Assembly: GCA_033283265.1 (NCBI GenBank)
Contig: JAWMQN010000001.1
Location: 930,001-994,000, forward strand
DNA: 64,000 nt
Reading direction: 5' to 3'
Source of the DNA: Mangrovimicrobium sp033283265
GTDB taxonomy: Bacteria; Pseudomonadota; Gammaproteobacteria; Pseudomonadales; Halieaceae
Numbering within the stretch: the stretch's first letter is position 1; each line of letters begins with the position of its first letter. Below the pieces are notes generated by a model. That model did no database searches. It had not been told where the DNA came from and saw only the letters and a list, made by a program, of their open reading frames with translations. Both the position numbers and the translations under genes were made by a program. Of the stretch, positions 1-9,866 are shown one piece after another.

Positions 1-2241
1 AAAATCGGAGCGCTGCCTGTCGATATCTGCTTCCAGTTCCGCAATCAGCGCCTGCCACTCGGGCTCTTGTTCAATGGCCTCGAATCCTGGCCCCCGCAGG
101 CGCCACCAGCCTAATCGCCACCCGCTGTCGATCGCTTCGCGCAGCGCGGCAATGGCGCGGGAATTATCCCCGCGGGTCATATGGATTACGATGTCGTTGC
201 CACCGTATCCATTGCCACGGGTCCGATGCATTGTCTTGATTAGCTGCAAGACTTCATCGAACAGGTAGTTCGCCCGTTCGATCTCTCCAGAGTGATACAA
301 CACCACGCCGGCCAACGTCGCCGGCCAGGGGTTGAATGGCGTCAGGGTGACTGGCTCGTCGCCCATGAAGGTCGGGAGAATCTTCGAGAATAATTCCCGG
401 GCCCTGGCGATGTCGCCGTTGAGCAGGTGGGCGTAAGCGAGCTGGTAAATGGGGCCTGGCTCCGGTGCGCGGGCCATCCACGCCTCCAGCTCATCTACCA
501 AGGTGGCATATTCACCATGAAAATGTCTCATCTCAGGCCAGACATCGATCCCGGGGGTGTCGGGAAAATCTGACTTGAGCAACTCGCGACACTCCCCAGC
601 GGACTGGACCATACCGAGCGAAAGACGGCGAAAGCACTCTGAGCCGCGAATACCGAGGTTTTCTGGCGATAGCGCCGCGGCGCTGGCGGTCCAGTACGCG
701 GCGGCGTCCAGCTTGCCAAGTTGCGCCAGGTCGTTGCCAAGGCCGACATAATTCGGCACGTACTCCGGTTCCAGCGCTATCAGTTTGCGCTGCACTGCCA
801 GGGCTTCTTCCACCCGGCCCACCTGCCTCAGGATTTGCGCAAGCACGCCGTTAACGGTAGGGCTTAGCGGGTCCAACTCAATCGCTTTGCGAATGGGGGG
901 TAGTGCCTCTTCCGCCCGTCCGCTGCGCAACAGGTGCAGGGCGTACCAGTGATAAGCCTGGCTATATCCCGGGGCCAGGCTGATGCTGCGAGTGAAGTAC
1001 TCCTCCGACTGCTCGAACATGCCCTGAAATGCTCGCAGCTGTGCGAGCGACAGCCAGGCCTCCCCCGCGGTGGCGTCGATTTCCAGCGCCCGGTTGATGG
1101 CCTCCTGCTGTTCGGCAAAGGTTTCGCGCACGTCCTGGCCGCTATAGGTAGCCAGCAGATGAAGGGTATCCGCCACTGCCACCCAGGCTGGCAGGTACTG
1201 GGGATCGAGTTCCGTGGCCTCGCGAAAATGTGCCAACGCGTTTGCAAGCTGGCCTGGCTGGCGCAGTCGCGCTTCCTGCATGCCCTGCATATACAGCTTA
1301 TACGCGGCGAGATTTGTGGTGGTATGGCCGGCGCCGCCGGGCGCGGCCTCGTCATCGGCCATCTGGGTCAACACCGCGGCCACGTTACGCGCGATATCGG
1401 ATTCGATGGCAAAAATATCCTTCAATTCGCGATCGTAGGTATCCGACCACAGGTGTATGTCACTCTTGCCGTCAACCAGCTGAATGGTCACGCGAATACG
1501 GTCGTTGCTATAGCGGACGCTGCCTTCCAGCACTGAATCCACGTCCAGTTCCCGGGCAATACTGGGGATCGGTTCACGGGTATCCTGGAAGCGTGCCATC
1601 GAGGTTCGGGAAATAACCTTGAGCGAGGTTTGTTTCACCAGCTGATTGAGTATTTCCTCGTGGATGCCAGCCGCGTAGAAAGCGTGTTCCGGGTTGGGGC
1701 TCAGGTTGACGAAAGGGAGCACGGCTACGGAATCCCGCTGTATCGATGAGGAGCTTTCCAGCGGGTGCCGTGCGTACTGCCCGCCCTCTTTCAGCAGCAG
1801 GGTGGCGGCGATTCCCGCGCTGATAAGGAGTAAGGCCAAGCCGGCGCCAAGCCACCACTTTTTGCGGGCCGGGTGAGCCGGCTTGCCGATGGCGTTATCG
1901 GCGCTCGCCGGGCCGCCCTCTTTCGGCCTGGTTTTATGCACCTCGGGTATCAGCCTGAAACCCTCACCCCGCAGGCCTTCGATATAGGTGGGACTGTCGG
2001 CGTTATCGCCCAGACTCTGCCTCAGCATCATTATGCGCTGGCTGATGTTTTCCGGGGAGATGACGCGATTCGGGCCCCAGGCCTTGTCCACCAGTTCGTC
2101 GTGACTGACCAGGTTGGGGGCCGCCTCCACCAGCACTTCCAGCACCCGGAAAGTCAGGCGAGTCAGCTTGATGTTCTGACCGTCCCGGGTCAGTTGATGG
2201 CGCCCTGTGTCGAGCTCCAGGTCGGCGAACTGGTAGACCAT
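1..2241 (-). CDS. CadC-like winged-helix regulator with TPR domain (3' end beyond left edge)
   Basis: The reading frame is open from about 2340 down to base 1, so the gene is cut by the left edge and at least 747 residues are visible. The N-terminus (about residues 1-97) is an OmpR/CadC-type winged-helix DNA-binding domain, with motifs ISPENISQRI and YIEGLRGEGFRL. A single membrane segment follows (WLGAGLALLLISAGIA), then a TolB-like stretch (SVAVLPFVNLSPN) and a long run of TPR-like helices. The family comprises membrane-anchored one-component regulators whose periplasmic TPR part senses a ligand or partner. I placed the start at the ATG at 2241 (MVYQFADLELD); the frame has no earlier ATG after the stop at 2341-2343, although CTG or ATA starts cannot be excluded. 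It is divergent from the acylase gene at 2416, so that gene may be its target (inference). Confidence 0.85.
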   Translation of the reverse strand, partial: MVYQFADLELDTGRHQLTRDGQNIKLTRLTFRVLEVLVEAAPNLVSHDELVDKAWGPNRVISPENISQRIMMLRQSLGDNADSPTYIEGLRGEGFRLIPEVHKTRPKEGGPASADNAIGKPAHPARKKWWLGAGLALLLISAGIAATLLLKEGGQYARHPLESSSSIQRDSVAVLPFVNLSPNPEHAFYAAGIHEEILNQLVKQTSLKVISRTSMARFQDTREPIPSIARELDVDSVLEGSVRYSNDRIRVTIQLVDGKSDIHLWSDTYDRELKDIFAIESDIARNVAAVLTQMADDEAAPGGAGHTTTNLAAYKLYMQGMQEARLRQPGQLANALAHFREATELDPQYLPAWVAVADTLHLLATYSGQDVRETFAEQQEAINRALEIDATAGEAWLSLAQLRAFQGMFEQSEEYFTRSISLAPGYSQAYHWYALHLLRSGRAEEALPPIRKAIELDPLSPTVNGVLAQILRQVGRVEEALAVQRKLIALEPEYVPNYVGLGNDLAQLGKLDAAAYWTASAAALSPENLGIRGSECFRRLSLGMVQSAGECRELLKSDFPDTPGIDVWPEMRHFHGEYATLVDELEAWMARAPEPGPIYQLAYAHLLNGDIARARELFSKILPTFMGDEPVTLTPFNPWPATLAGVVLYHSGEIERANYLFDEVLQLIKTMHRTRGNGYGGNDIVIHMTRGDNSRAIAALREAIDSGWRLGWWRLRGPGFEAIEQEPEWQALIAELEADIDRQRSDF

Positions 2242-2415
2242 TCCTTCCCCGGGTTTCAGAGCGTTCTCGATCGCATTTTCTGTTCTTTCTTCCAGATGTC
2301 CATGATTACCCAGGCTTTTTATCCAATCTTTATGGAATTTTTATAGCCGGATCATGCCCGGCCCCCGCCGAATTCTTACCCTCGAGCTGCGAATACCAAA
2401 AGGGAGGGTCTCGCA

Positions 2416-4911
2416 ATGAAAAGTATAGTCTACGGCTCCTGCCGTACATTTGTTCTGGGTTTGGCCGCGCTGCTGGTGGCCTGTGGAGGTGGCGGCTCTT
2501 CTTCCACCGACAGTGCCGGGGATGGCCCCACACAGCAGCCACCAGCAGAGCCATCGTACACCTACGACGCCGAGGTCGTCTGGACCGAGTACGGCATCCC
2601 GCATATCAGCGCCAGCGACCTGGGTAGCCTGGCCTACGGTACGACCTACGCGTACGCGCAACAAAACTATTGCCTGGCCATGCGCCGGATTGTGCAGGCT
2701 GCCGGGGAGTCAGCCCGCTACCTCGGCGGGGCTGTGGAAGTGGATACATTTAACCGTTTCATCAAGAGTGACGAGCGAATTCGCCGGCTGTACTTCGATG
2801 AAGCCAGCGAGGCGATGATCGCCATCCGCGACGGCATGGTTGCGGGATTGAATCGCTACCTGGGTGAAGTGGGCGTGGAGAATCTGGCGGAAGGCGAGCA
2901 TGGTTGCCGCAACGCCGAGTGGGTCCGCGAGGTCGATGCCATGGACATCGCCAGGATCATGGACGATACGGCATTCCAGAACAGCCCCCTGCCGGGCTTT
3001 CTGGGTGAATCCATTTTCCGCGCCCAGCCGCCCACGGTACTGGCGCATAACAGCAGCCCTCGAGATCGCCGCCAGGCCCTGGAGCACTTCGACCGGGAGC
3101 AGTTCATCGCCAGTGTTACCCCCGCGCCGTCGCCCTTGCAGGTCGGCAGCAATGGCTATGCCATAGGTGGCGATGCGACGCCCAGTGGCGCGGGGCTGGT
3201 ATTCAGCAACCCCCATGATTACTGGGAAGACCACAATTTTTTCATCGCACACCAGACCCTGGGCGATGAACTGGACGTCATGGGGACGCTGACCGTCAGT
3301 TCCGGGCTGGTCTTCATCGGCTTCAATCGGGATGTGGGCTGGACCCATACCTACAGTTACGGCAGGCGCTTCATGGCTTATGAGCTGGAGCTCAACCCGG
3401 AAAACCCCCTGCAGTATATCTACGAGGGCGAGGTCCACGATTTCATCGCGACCACGACGAGTGCGGACTATGTCGATGCCGATGGCACGGTGAGAACCTT
3501 CGAGCATACCTACTACAGTTCTCATCTCGGGCCGCTGCTGGATCCGGGTAGCAGCCTCGGGGGATGGCCCACGCCGATGGGTACCGTGCTTACCGTGTAC
3601 CTGCCACAGCTGGAGAACAATCGCTATATCGACCAGCACCTGCAAATGGCCAGGGCCCGGAATACGGAAGAGCTGACCGTGGCATTGCGGTCTATGGGGC
3701 TGGGCGGCATGCACACCATGGCCGCCGACCGCTACGGGGACGCCTTCTTCGGGGATATCGCCGTCACGCCAAACATTACCCTGGCGCAATACGAGCAGTG
3801 TGTGCGCGGCCCGCTGGCGAGCGCTCTTACCGACGCCACTTTTCCCACCCTCGATGGCTCCGATCCGGACTGCGCGCCGGGCAATGATCCCGACACCCCC
3901 ATGGGGATTCTCGGTTTTGACAACATGCCGCAACTACATACGCGGGAGTATGTGGCGAATGCCAACAACGGCTTCTGGCTGGCAAACCCGCGCGTGTTGC
4001 TCGAGGGCTTTCCCGACTTCATGGGTGGGCGCTACCGTATGAACGCGAGTGGCCAGCAGGTGCCCCGGGCCCGCCAGTTATTCCTGCAGGCAGAGGAACG
4101 CCTGAATGGCACTGATGACCTGGGCCCGCCGGGATTTACCGTGGACAATATCCGCGAGCTGATGTTTGGTTCGCGCAGCATCATGGCAGAACATATGGTC
4201 GATGACCTGGTGGAAATCTGCCAGCCTGTCGCGGACTGGAGCCCGTACAGCTCTGACCCTGCCAGCGTCGGGGAAGCCTGCGACATCCTGACGACATGGG
4301 ACCAGCGTTTTCTGGTGGACAGCGTCGGCGCGCACATTTTTCGCGAGTTCGCCACCCGATTCGGGGAGAACCGGGCCGAGCCCTGGCCTGCCTCCCTGTA
4401 CGCGACAGCATTCGACCTTGGTGATCCCTTCAAAACCCCGCGAGGCCTTCGCCTGGAAGGTCCATGGGCAGAGTCTGCAAAGACCGCCCTGGTAGAAGCC
4501 GTCGACCGTGTGCTGGCAGCAGGCATACCGCTGGATCGCCCCTGGGGTGAGGTGCAGTTTATTGAAAAAGGCGGCGAGCGCTATCCGCTGGCAGGGGGGC
4601 CTGGGGGAATCATGTTGAATGTCGTTGAATCGGCGAAGTGGGAAGGGCAGGATTTTTTCCTGGCCAACGGCTATGCCGGCCTGGACTCCAACGAGTTTTT
4701 CGGCAACACCTATGTGTCGGCCGTGTCCTGGGACGAGTCGGACTGCCCCGACGCCTACGCCATTCTCACCTATTCCCAGTCTACCGACCCGGCCTCGGAT
4801 CACTATGCCGACGCCACGGAGCTCTATTCCCAGGGCGGATGGATCGACCTGCCGTTCTGTGAGCGTGATATCGAGGAACAGGAACTGCGCCGGGAGACGG
4901 TGCAGGAGTGA
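2416..4911 (+). CDS. Penicillin acylase-family (N-terminal nucleophile) hydrolase, lipoprotein
   Basis: An 831-residue protein with a lipobox signal peptide (LLVAC, Cys23), so probably anchored facing the periplasm. It matches the penicillin acylase/acyl-homoserine-lactone acylase family of Ntn hydrolases, which are cut autocatalytically into two chains with the new N-terminal Ser as nucleophile. The expected Gly-Ser-Asn junction is at residues 244-246 (VGSNGYAIGG), so Ser245 is the predicted nucleophile. Length and spacing fit the family. Substrate cannot be read from sequence: N-acyl-homoserine lactones, acylated siderophore or lipopeptide precursors, or other amides are possible. A good ribosome binding site (AGGGAGGG) precedes the ATG. 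It converges with the TonB receptor gene and is divergent from the CadC-like regulator. Confidence 0.88.
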   Translation: MKSIVYGSCRTFVLGLAALLVACGGGGSSSTDSAGDGPTQQPPAEPSYTYDAEVVWTEYGIPHISASDLGSLAYGTTYAYAQQNYCLAMRRIVQAAGESARYLGGAVEVDTFNRFIKSDERIRRLYFDEASEAMIAIRDGMVAGLNRYLGEVGVENLAEGEHGCRNAEWVREVDAMDIARIMDDTAFQNSPLPGFLGESIFRAQPPTVLAHNSSPRDRRQALEHFDREQFIASVTPAPSPLQVGSNGYAIGGDATPSGAGLVFSNPHDYWEDHNFFIAHQTLGDELDVMGTLTVSSGLVFIGFNRDVGWTHTYSYGRRFMAYELELNPENPLQYIYEGEVHDFIATTTSADYVDADGTVRTFEHTYYSSHLGPLLDPGSSLGGWPTPMGTVLTVYLPQLENNRYIDQHLQMARARNTEELTVALRSMGLGGMHTMAADRYGDAFFGDIAVTPNITLAQYEQCVRGPLASALTDATFPTLDGSDPDCAPGNDPDTPMGILGFDNMPQLHTREYVANANNGFWLANPRVLLEGFPDFMGGRYRMNASGQQVPRARQLFLQAEERLNGTDDLGPPGFTVDNIRELMFGSRSIMAEHMVDDLVEICQPVADWSPYSSDPASVGEACDILTTWDQRFLVDSVGAHIFREFATRFGENRAEPWPASLYATAFDLGDPFKTPRGLRLEGPWAESAKTALVEAVDRVLAAGIPLDRPWGEVQFIEKGGERYPLAGGPGGIMLNVVESAKWEGQDFFLANGYAGLDSNEFFGNTYVSAVSWDESDCPDAYAILTYSQSTDPASDHYADATELYSQGGWIDLPFCERDIEEQELRRETVQE

Positions 4912-4934
4912 CGCAAGCAGGGGATCGGGCCGGC

Positions 4935-7805
4935 TTAAAATCCGAGCCTGATCCCCACGTGGTAGCGGCGTCCGAGCGGATCGTAAACAGATGTGTCGGT
5001 GTTCGTCGAAGCATTGGGAATCAGCGGCGGCATAGTGTCTGTCAGGTTCCTGATACCGAAGCTGGCCGTCAGCTTCTCACGCAACTGCCATTCCATATTG
5101 AGATCCAGGTAGCTCCGGTCGTCCAGGCCGGACTCCGGTGAGACATAAGGCAGGCCCAGGTTGCCCAGATACTCGCCGTAGATGCTGTCAGCCCCGTCCA
5201 GCCACTGCCAGCTGAGGCCAAGGGTGAGCGGGCCGGTGCGATAGACAGCCTTGGTGAGAGTACGCATCTTCGGCCGCACGCCGCCACGGCAGGGGAAGTC
5301 ATACTTGCCGGCACATTCGTATTTAACCCCGGACGCCAGGGCAGCCTCGAAGGTAACCAGCCTGCTGGCAAGCAGCGAGAAATCCAGGGAGGAGGCCCAG
5401 TCCCAGGGTACCTCGAGGGGCACATGGTAGCGCAGCGCGAGGTCATAGCCCGCGGTCGTGACGCCCACCAGGTTGTGGAAAGTCCCCAGCAGCTGACTGA
5501 CATCGCCCTGGGGACTGCGCTCGATACCCTTGCATACATCCCGGTCATTGCGAGCGGCAAAACACAGGTCAAAGGCGTCGAACGGGCCTACGTATATGAT
5601 CTGGTCGCTCAATTCCATGCGGTAATAATCGAGCGTGAGCGATAGACCGCGCACCGACGCGGGGGTCCAGACCGCTCCCACTGTGTAGGTATCAGCCGTT
5701 TCCACCTGCAGATCGATGTTGCCGCTGCTGCGGCTTGTTACCAGGAAAATAGGGCTCGGCTCATAGGTGGCAAGATTCTCCGGCGCGATGCCCTGTGCCA
5801 GGCACAACTCGGTGTAGCCGGGAATATCCTGGGGCCGGTTCGACGCGGCGCAGGGATCCCTGAAGCGGCTACCCTCGAGCGGGAAAGTGGACTCGACCAG
5901 GGCGCGGTAACTCTCCTGCATGTTGGGCGCCCGGGCAGCGCGATGATAACTGCCCCTGAAGCGGATGGCGGAGCTGGGCGCCCAGTTCATGCCGAATTTC
6001 CAGGTCCATTCATCGCCGATTTTGGAATAATCCGAATAGCGCGCGCCGAACTCCAGCTCGAGCAGCTCGGCCCAGCGTGCGCCCGCGACCAGCGGCAGCA
6101 GCAGCTCGCCATAGGCTTCGGCTACGTGGTCACTGCCGCGAATCGGGTACTCGTTCAGGAATGCAGCCGTCTCCAGCAGCGCAGGGTCCGGCCGGTAGTC
6201 CGTTGTGTCCTGCCGCCACTCGAGGCCCATGGCGACTGGGAGCTGGTACTCCCGGCCCGCTCGAACCCGGCCCCGGGCACTGAGGGAGACTATCTCCTGT
6301 TCGGTCTCTTCCCTGGTGATGTAGGGGTCGCTGCGGATGAATGCCACGGCCTGGTCGGACAGCCTCCCAGGCCCGAAAATATCGGCCGGCGCACATCCGT
6401 TTTCCGGGTTGAAGCACTCGCCGCTTGCCGGGTCGACCAGCACCGCCTGTTGAATGCGGGATTCGTAGGCGCCACCGGCCTGGGACAACTTCATCTTCGC
6501 ATCGCTGCGGGTATAGGCGGCGGTCCAGCGCCAGTCCTCGCTCAAGCTGCGCGTCAACTCGAGGTTTATCCAGTGGGTGTCGCGGTCGAAAGTACGCTCC
6601 CGGTTGCCGACCTGGGCTGATCGATACGCGAAGGGCAGCGTAACAAAGCCTGTGCCGGCCACATCGTAGTTACTGGCCAGGACCTGTCGGGTCTGTGGGT
6701 GCAGTAGCGGGTTGTCCAGGTTGACGACCAATTGGTTCATGAGCAGCGTGGCCGGCGCCCTGTGGTGGACGGTAGTACCGTCCGACGCAATCCAGTCCAG
6801 TTGCACCCGGGTATCTTCATCCAGATCGTAGTGCAGCAGTGCGCCGAATGAGGTGAGTTCCTGGCTATAGCGCAGGTCCTCAAAGCGATTGAAGTTATAG
6901 ACATCTTCACTGGGGTTAAATGGCCGCGGACGGCCCTGCTCATCGAAGGTCAGCCCGGCCTGGGCCAGTTCCCCGTCGAGAACTGCGGGTAATTCGGAGC
7001 GTCCGCTGGGAAGATTGAAGCTTCCCGTCTGGTAAAGCTCGCCTGTCCGCCAGTCGTAGCCCATGGGTACGCGTGCATAGGGCCTGTCGGCCCTGGTCAC
7101 ATTATCCTGGTCGAGGAAGCCGAGAAAGCCACTTACGTTTCCCCGCCCCTGGCTAAAACCGGTACCGCCCAGCACCGAAATATTCCCCGACTCGCCGTCG
7201 CCCCTGTCGCTGCGCCCCGCGCCGGCGTTCAGCTCCACCCCCTCCAAATCGTTGCGAAGATTGAAATTGACAACGCCGCTCACCGCGTCAGCACCATAGG
7301 TGCTGGAAGCACCGCCGGTGAGAATTTCCACGCTCTCCACCAGGCCCACAGGGAGCTGGTTGATGTCTACCACCGCGTCCGCACCACTTGGGCCCAGGCG
7401 CCGGCGGTTGATCAACACGAGGTTACGACCGCCGCCGAGTCCCCGCAGGTTCACCGACGCGGCGCCGGCACGAGGTGGGAGCGGAGATACGGCGTTCAAG
7501 GTGCGATCGGGTACGAACTGTGGGTACTGGTTGAGGATTTCGGCAATTGATTGTCGCTTGCCCAGGTCCAGCTCGTCGCGGCCGATGGTAAGCACCGGGC
7601 TGCTGCTTATGTAGTCCTGCCTGGGGATCAGGGTTCCCAGTACGACGACTTCCTCGAGTACGGCGGTCGTAGCCCGTGACTCAGTCCCGGCATACAGGGC
7701 GGGGGAAATTGCCAGCATGCCGGAAGCTGCATGCAGAAGAGTGAGCTGCCTCCACCCGGAGCGCCCAGAGCCAGAGCGATAATCTAACTCGCGGGGATGG
7801 CGCAA
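4935..7805 (-). CDS. TonB-dependent outer-membrane receptor
   Basis: A 956-residue receptor with a signal peptide, a plug domain (about residues 60-180, with LEEVVVLGT near the TonB box and NLRGLGGGRNLVLINRRR) and a 22-strand-type barrel ending in the usual terminal aromatic residue (YHVGIRLGF). The plug includes ILTGGASSTYGADAVSGVVN, typical of the large TonB receptors of marine gammaproteobacteria that take up peptides, lipids or glycans. The frame opens with TTG at 7805; a shorter form starting at an internal Met is possible because the leader is long. No ligand can be assigned. The stop lies 23 bp from that of the convergent acylase gene. Confidence 0.92.
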   Translation of the reverse strand: MRHPRELDYRSGSGRSGWRQLTLLHAASGMLAISPALYAGTESRATTAVLEEVVVLGTLIPRQDYISSSPVLTIGRDELDLGKRQSIAEILNQYPQFVPDRTLNAVSPLPPRAGAASVNLRGLGGGRNLVLINRRRLGPSGADAVVDINQLPVGLVESVEILTGGASSTYGADAVSGVVNFNLRNDLEGVELNAGAGRSDRGDGESGNISVLGGTGFSQGRGNVSGFLGFLDQDNVTRADRPYARVPMGYDWRTGELYQTGSFNLPSGRSELPAVLDGELAQAGLTFDEQGRPRPFNPSEDVYNFNRFEDLRYSQELTSFGALLHYDLDEDTRVQLDWIASDGTTVHHRAPATLLMNQLVVNLDNPLLHPQTRQVLASNYDVAGTGFVTLPFAYRSAQVGNRERTFDRDTHWINLELTRSLSEDWRWTAAYTRSDAKMKLSQAGGAYESRIQQAVLVDPASGECFNPENGCAPADIFGPGRLSDQAVAFIRSDPYITREETEQEIVSLSARGRVRAGREYQLPVAMGLEWRQDTTDYRPDPALLETAAFLNEYPIRGSDHVAEAYGELLLPLVAGARWAELLELEFGARYSDYSKIGDEWTWKFGMNWAPSSAIRFRGSYHRAARAPNMQESYRALVESTFPLEGSRFRDPCAASNRPQDIPGYTELCLAQGIAPENLATYEPSPIFLVTSRSSGNIDLQVETADTYTVGAVWTPASVRGLSLTLDYYRMELSDQIIYVGPFDAFDLCFAARNDRDVCKGIERSPQGDVSQLLGTFHNLVGVTTAGYDLALRYHVPLEVPWDWASSLDFSLLASRLVTFEAALASGVKYECAGKYDFPCRGGVRPKMRTLTKAVYRTGPLTLGLSWQWLDGADSIYGEYLGNLGLPYVSPESGLDDRSYLDLNMEWQLREKLTASFGIRNLTDTMPPLIPNASTNTDTSVYDPLGRRYHVGIRLGF

Positions 7806-8120
7806 CAGTATGTCGCTTTGTCGATATTCTTATAAGCGAACATGGATGCTCCCGAGCGGGGTGAATTTAAGGGAATCTCTGCAAAGTACCCCACTGGATT
7901 GGGCAATTCAATTCTCTACATGGTCAGCGCGAGCTACCGCGATCATTAAACTGACGTTGCGAAGAGCACTTAATGGCGAAAAAACCGATCTTTCCCGGAG
8001 CTAGTTCGGGCATCAATGACCTGGGAGATTGAACTGACAAGACACAGCCGGGGAGTGAGGCCCGGCGCCGGGACCTGAGCCAGGGTGGCACCTGTGCGAC
8101 CGGAACAGGCCGTCGGGATG
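7806..8120. other. Intergenic stretch without a supported gene
   Basis: About 315 bp between the start of the TonB receptor gene and tRNA-Arg. A short open frame exists on the plus strand, but it has no ribosome binding site and no recognisable product. The segment presumably holds the receptor promoter, but no clear -35/-10 pair was seen. Confidence 0.5.
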
Positions 8121-8197
<77 letters not shown>

Positions 8198-8337
8198 ACA
8201 GAAGAGACATGCCGTCTCCGGCACTTACCGCGGCGGGCCGCGGCGGGGGCATTATATCCATTGACCTGATGTGGTGCCAGAAAACCCTCGTTTGCTGGAG
8301 ACTGGAGCAACTCAGGAAGGACTACACTGTCTGCCGG

Positions 8338-8865
8338 CTAGCGGATGACCAGTGCCTGGCCACGTTGTTCGCGCTCGCCAGGTGTGGCCATCTGCTGTTC
8401 CACGATTGCCAGATTCTGCCGCGGTGTCGCCACCACGCCGGAGAGGATCGCGGCTGATTTGAAGGCCTCACTGGCCGCGGCGTCGTCGCCGAGACGGTAT
8501 GCGGCGACGCCGAGATTGTTGTAATAGCGCCAGCGCGAGCGCGAAGAATCCAGGGTGATCGCCAGCGCGCAGTGCTCGCGCGCTTTTGCGGGTTGGCCCT
8601 CGGCAAGCCAGGCCCGGCAGGCCAGGCCGTGATGGCGGGCCGCTGCCACACCTTCATTCCCTACCCGGGACTGGCTGTCGAGGATTTGCAGCGCCTCGGC
8701 GGAATCACCGCCACGCAGTGCGCGCAGGGCCGAATTCAGGTAGACGACGTCCTCCGCGCCCCGTGCGCCTGGCGGGGAAAGCAGACCGGCGAGGAGTGCG
8801 AGTGCGGGGACTGCGATTCTTGGTACCTTGGAGATCAGCACGCCAGCACCTCCTGTTTTCTGCAT
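8338..8865 (-). CDS. Secreted TPR-repeat protein
   Basis: A 175-residue protein with an N-terminal signal peptide (VPALALLAGLLSPPGARGA) and two to three tetratricopeptide-like helical pairs; YYNNLGVAAYRLGDDAAASE is a clear TPR unit. TPR proteins in the periplasm act as protein-protein adaptors, and no specific partner can be named. It lies between tRNA-Arg and the divergent LysR gene, so it may be that regulator's target (inference from position only). Confidence 0.75.
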   Translation of the reverse strand: MQKTGGAGVLISKVPRIAVPALALLAGLLSPPGARGAEDVVYLNSALRALRGGDSAEALQILDSQSRVGNEGVAAARHHGLACRAWLAEGQPAKAREHCALAITLDSSRSRWRYYNNLGVAAYRLGDDAAASEAFKSAAILSGVVATPRQNLAIVEQQMATPGEREQRGQALVIR

Positions 8866-8938
8866 GCTCTGGGTAAATCCAGCCTAAAATTGCAGAAGCG
8901 ATCGAGCAATAAGCCATTTGACGGACATCTATTCAGAT

Positions 8939-9862
8939 ATGAATAACATCGGCATCGATGCGGACTGGGATGATCTGCGGGTATTCCTCGCCGTACTGGA
9001 GCACGGCAACCTGGTTTCCGCTGCAGAGCAACTGGGGATATCCCAGCCGACCGCGGGGCGGCGCCTGGCCGCGCTGGAGGCCTCACTCGGGCTGCCGCTC
9101 TTTGTGCGCACCGGGCGACGCATGCTGCCGACCGACGCGGGCCTGTCCATCGAGGACAGCGCCCGGCAGATGCAGCGGGAGATGGATGCCATCCAGCGCG
9201 TGGCGGACGGCCACAACCACGGCCTGCGGGGTAACGTGCGCATCTCCGCCTCCGAGGGCACCGGCTCCAAGTGGCTGGTGCCGGTACTCGCCGAGCTCAA
9301 GCGCAAGTACCCGGAGATCAGCATCGACCTGCAGATCGAGGGCCGCAACGTCGACCTCGTGCGCCGCGAGGCGGATATCGCCCTGCGCATGGGCAGGCCG
9401 ACCCAGCCCGCGCTGATCGTGCGCAAACTGGCGACCATCGGTTTCGGCCTGTATGCGGCCTCGAGCTACCTGGAGCGCCTTGGCGAGGTGATGGACATCG
9501 GCGACCTGGACCATGCCGACTGGGTGCAGGGGCGCTTCAGCGAGCGCGGCAGCGATGTGCTGGTGGGCTTCCTCGACGCGCACGGCCTCGACTACCGGAT
9601 TGCGCTGTCGACGAACAGCCCGGCGGCGCAGATTGAAAGCGTGCGCCGGGGGCTGGGGATCGGGGTGCTATCCCACCGCTGGGCGGCGAACTATCCCGAC
9701 CTGCGAAACCTGCTGCCGGAGATATCCGTACAGCAGGGCGAACTGTGGCTGGTGACCCACGAGGACCTGCGCCACAGTGCACGCATCAAGGCGGTGGCGG
9801 ACCACATCGCCGAGTACGCGCGACAGTCGGCGCCGGCCCTCGCGGGGGAACGTTCCGGCTGA
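8939..9862 (+). CDS. LysR-family transcriptional regulator
   Basis: About 307 residues. The N-terminal winged helix-turn-helix (DLRVFLAVLEHGNLVSAAEQ, then LGISQPTAGRRLAALE) is followed by a LysR substrate-binding domain (GNVRISASEGTGSKWLVPVL). I prefer the ATG at 8939, which puts the HTH at the usual distance from the N-terminus; an in-frame TTG at 8918 would add seven residues. The family binds as tetramers and responds to a small co-inducer. Neighbours are a divergent TPR protein and a tail-to-tail haem peroxidase gene four bases away, and neither names the ligand. Confidence 0.9.
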   Translation: MNNIGIDADWDDLRVFLAVLEHGNLVSAAEQLGISQPTAGRRLAALEASLGLPLFVRTGRRMLPTDAGLSIEDSARQMQREMDAIQRVADGHNHGLRGNVRISASEGTGSKWLVPVLAELKRKYPEISIDLQIEGRNVDLVRREADIALRMGRPTQPALIVRKLATIGFGLYAASSYLERLGEVMDIGDLDHADWVQGRFSERGSDVLVGFLDAHGLDYRIALSTNSPAAQIESVRRGLGIGVLSHRWAANYPDLRNLLPEISVQQGELWLVTHEDLRHSARIKAVADHIAEYARQSAPALAGERSG

Positions 9863-9866
9863 GACC

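Noticed and set aside
4919..4957. Possible bidirectional terminator between the acylase and TonB receptor genes (GGGGATC...GATCCCC)
   Set aside because: The stem has mismatches and no T run on either strand, and it overlaps the receptor's last codons, so it may be chance.
7810..8004. A 64-codon frame upstream of the TonB receptor gene
   Set aside because: It starts beside the receptor's start on the opposite strand without a ribosome site and has no recognisable product.
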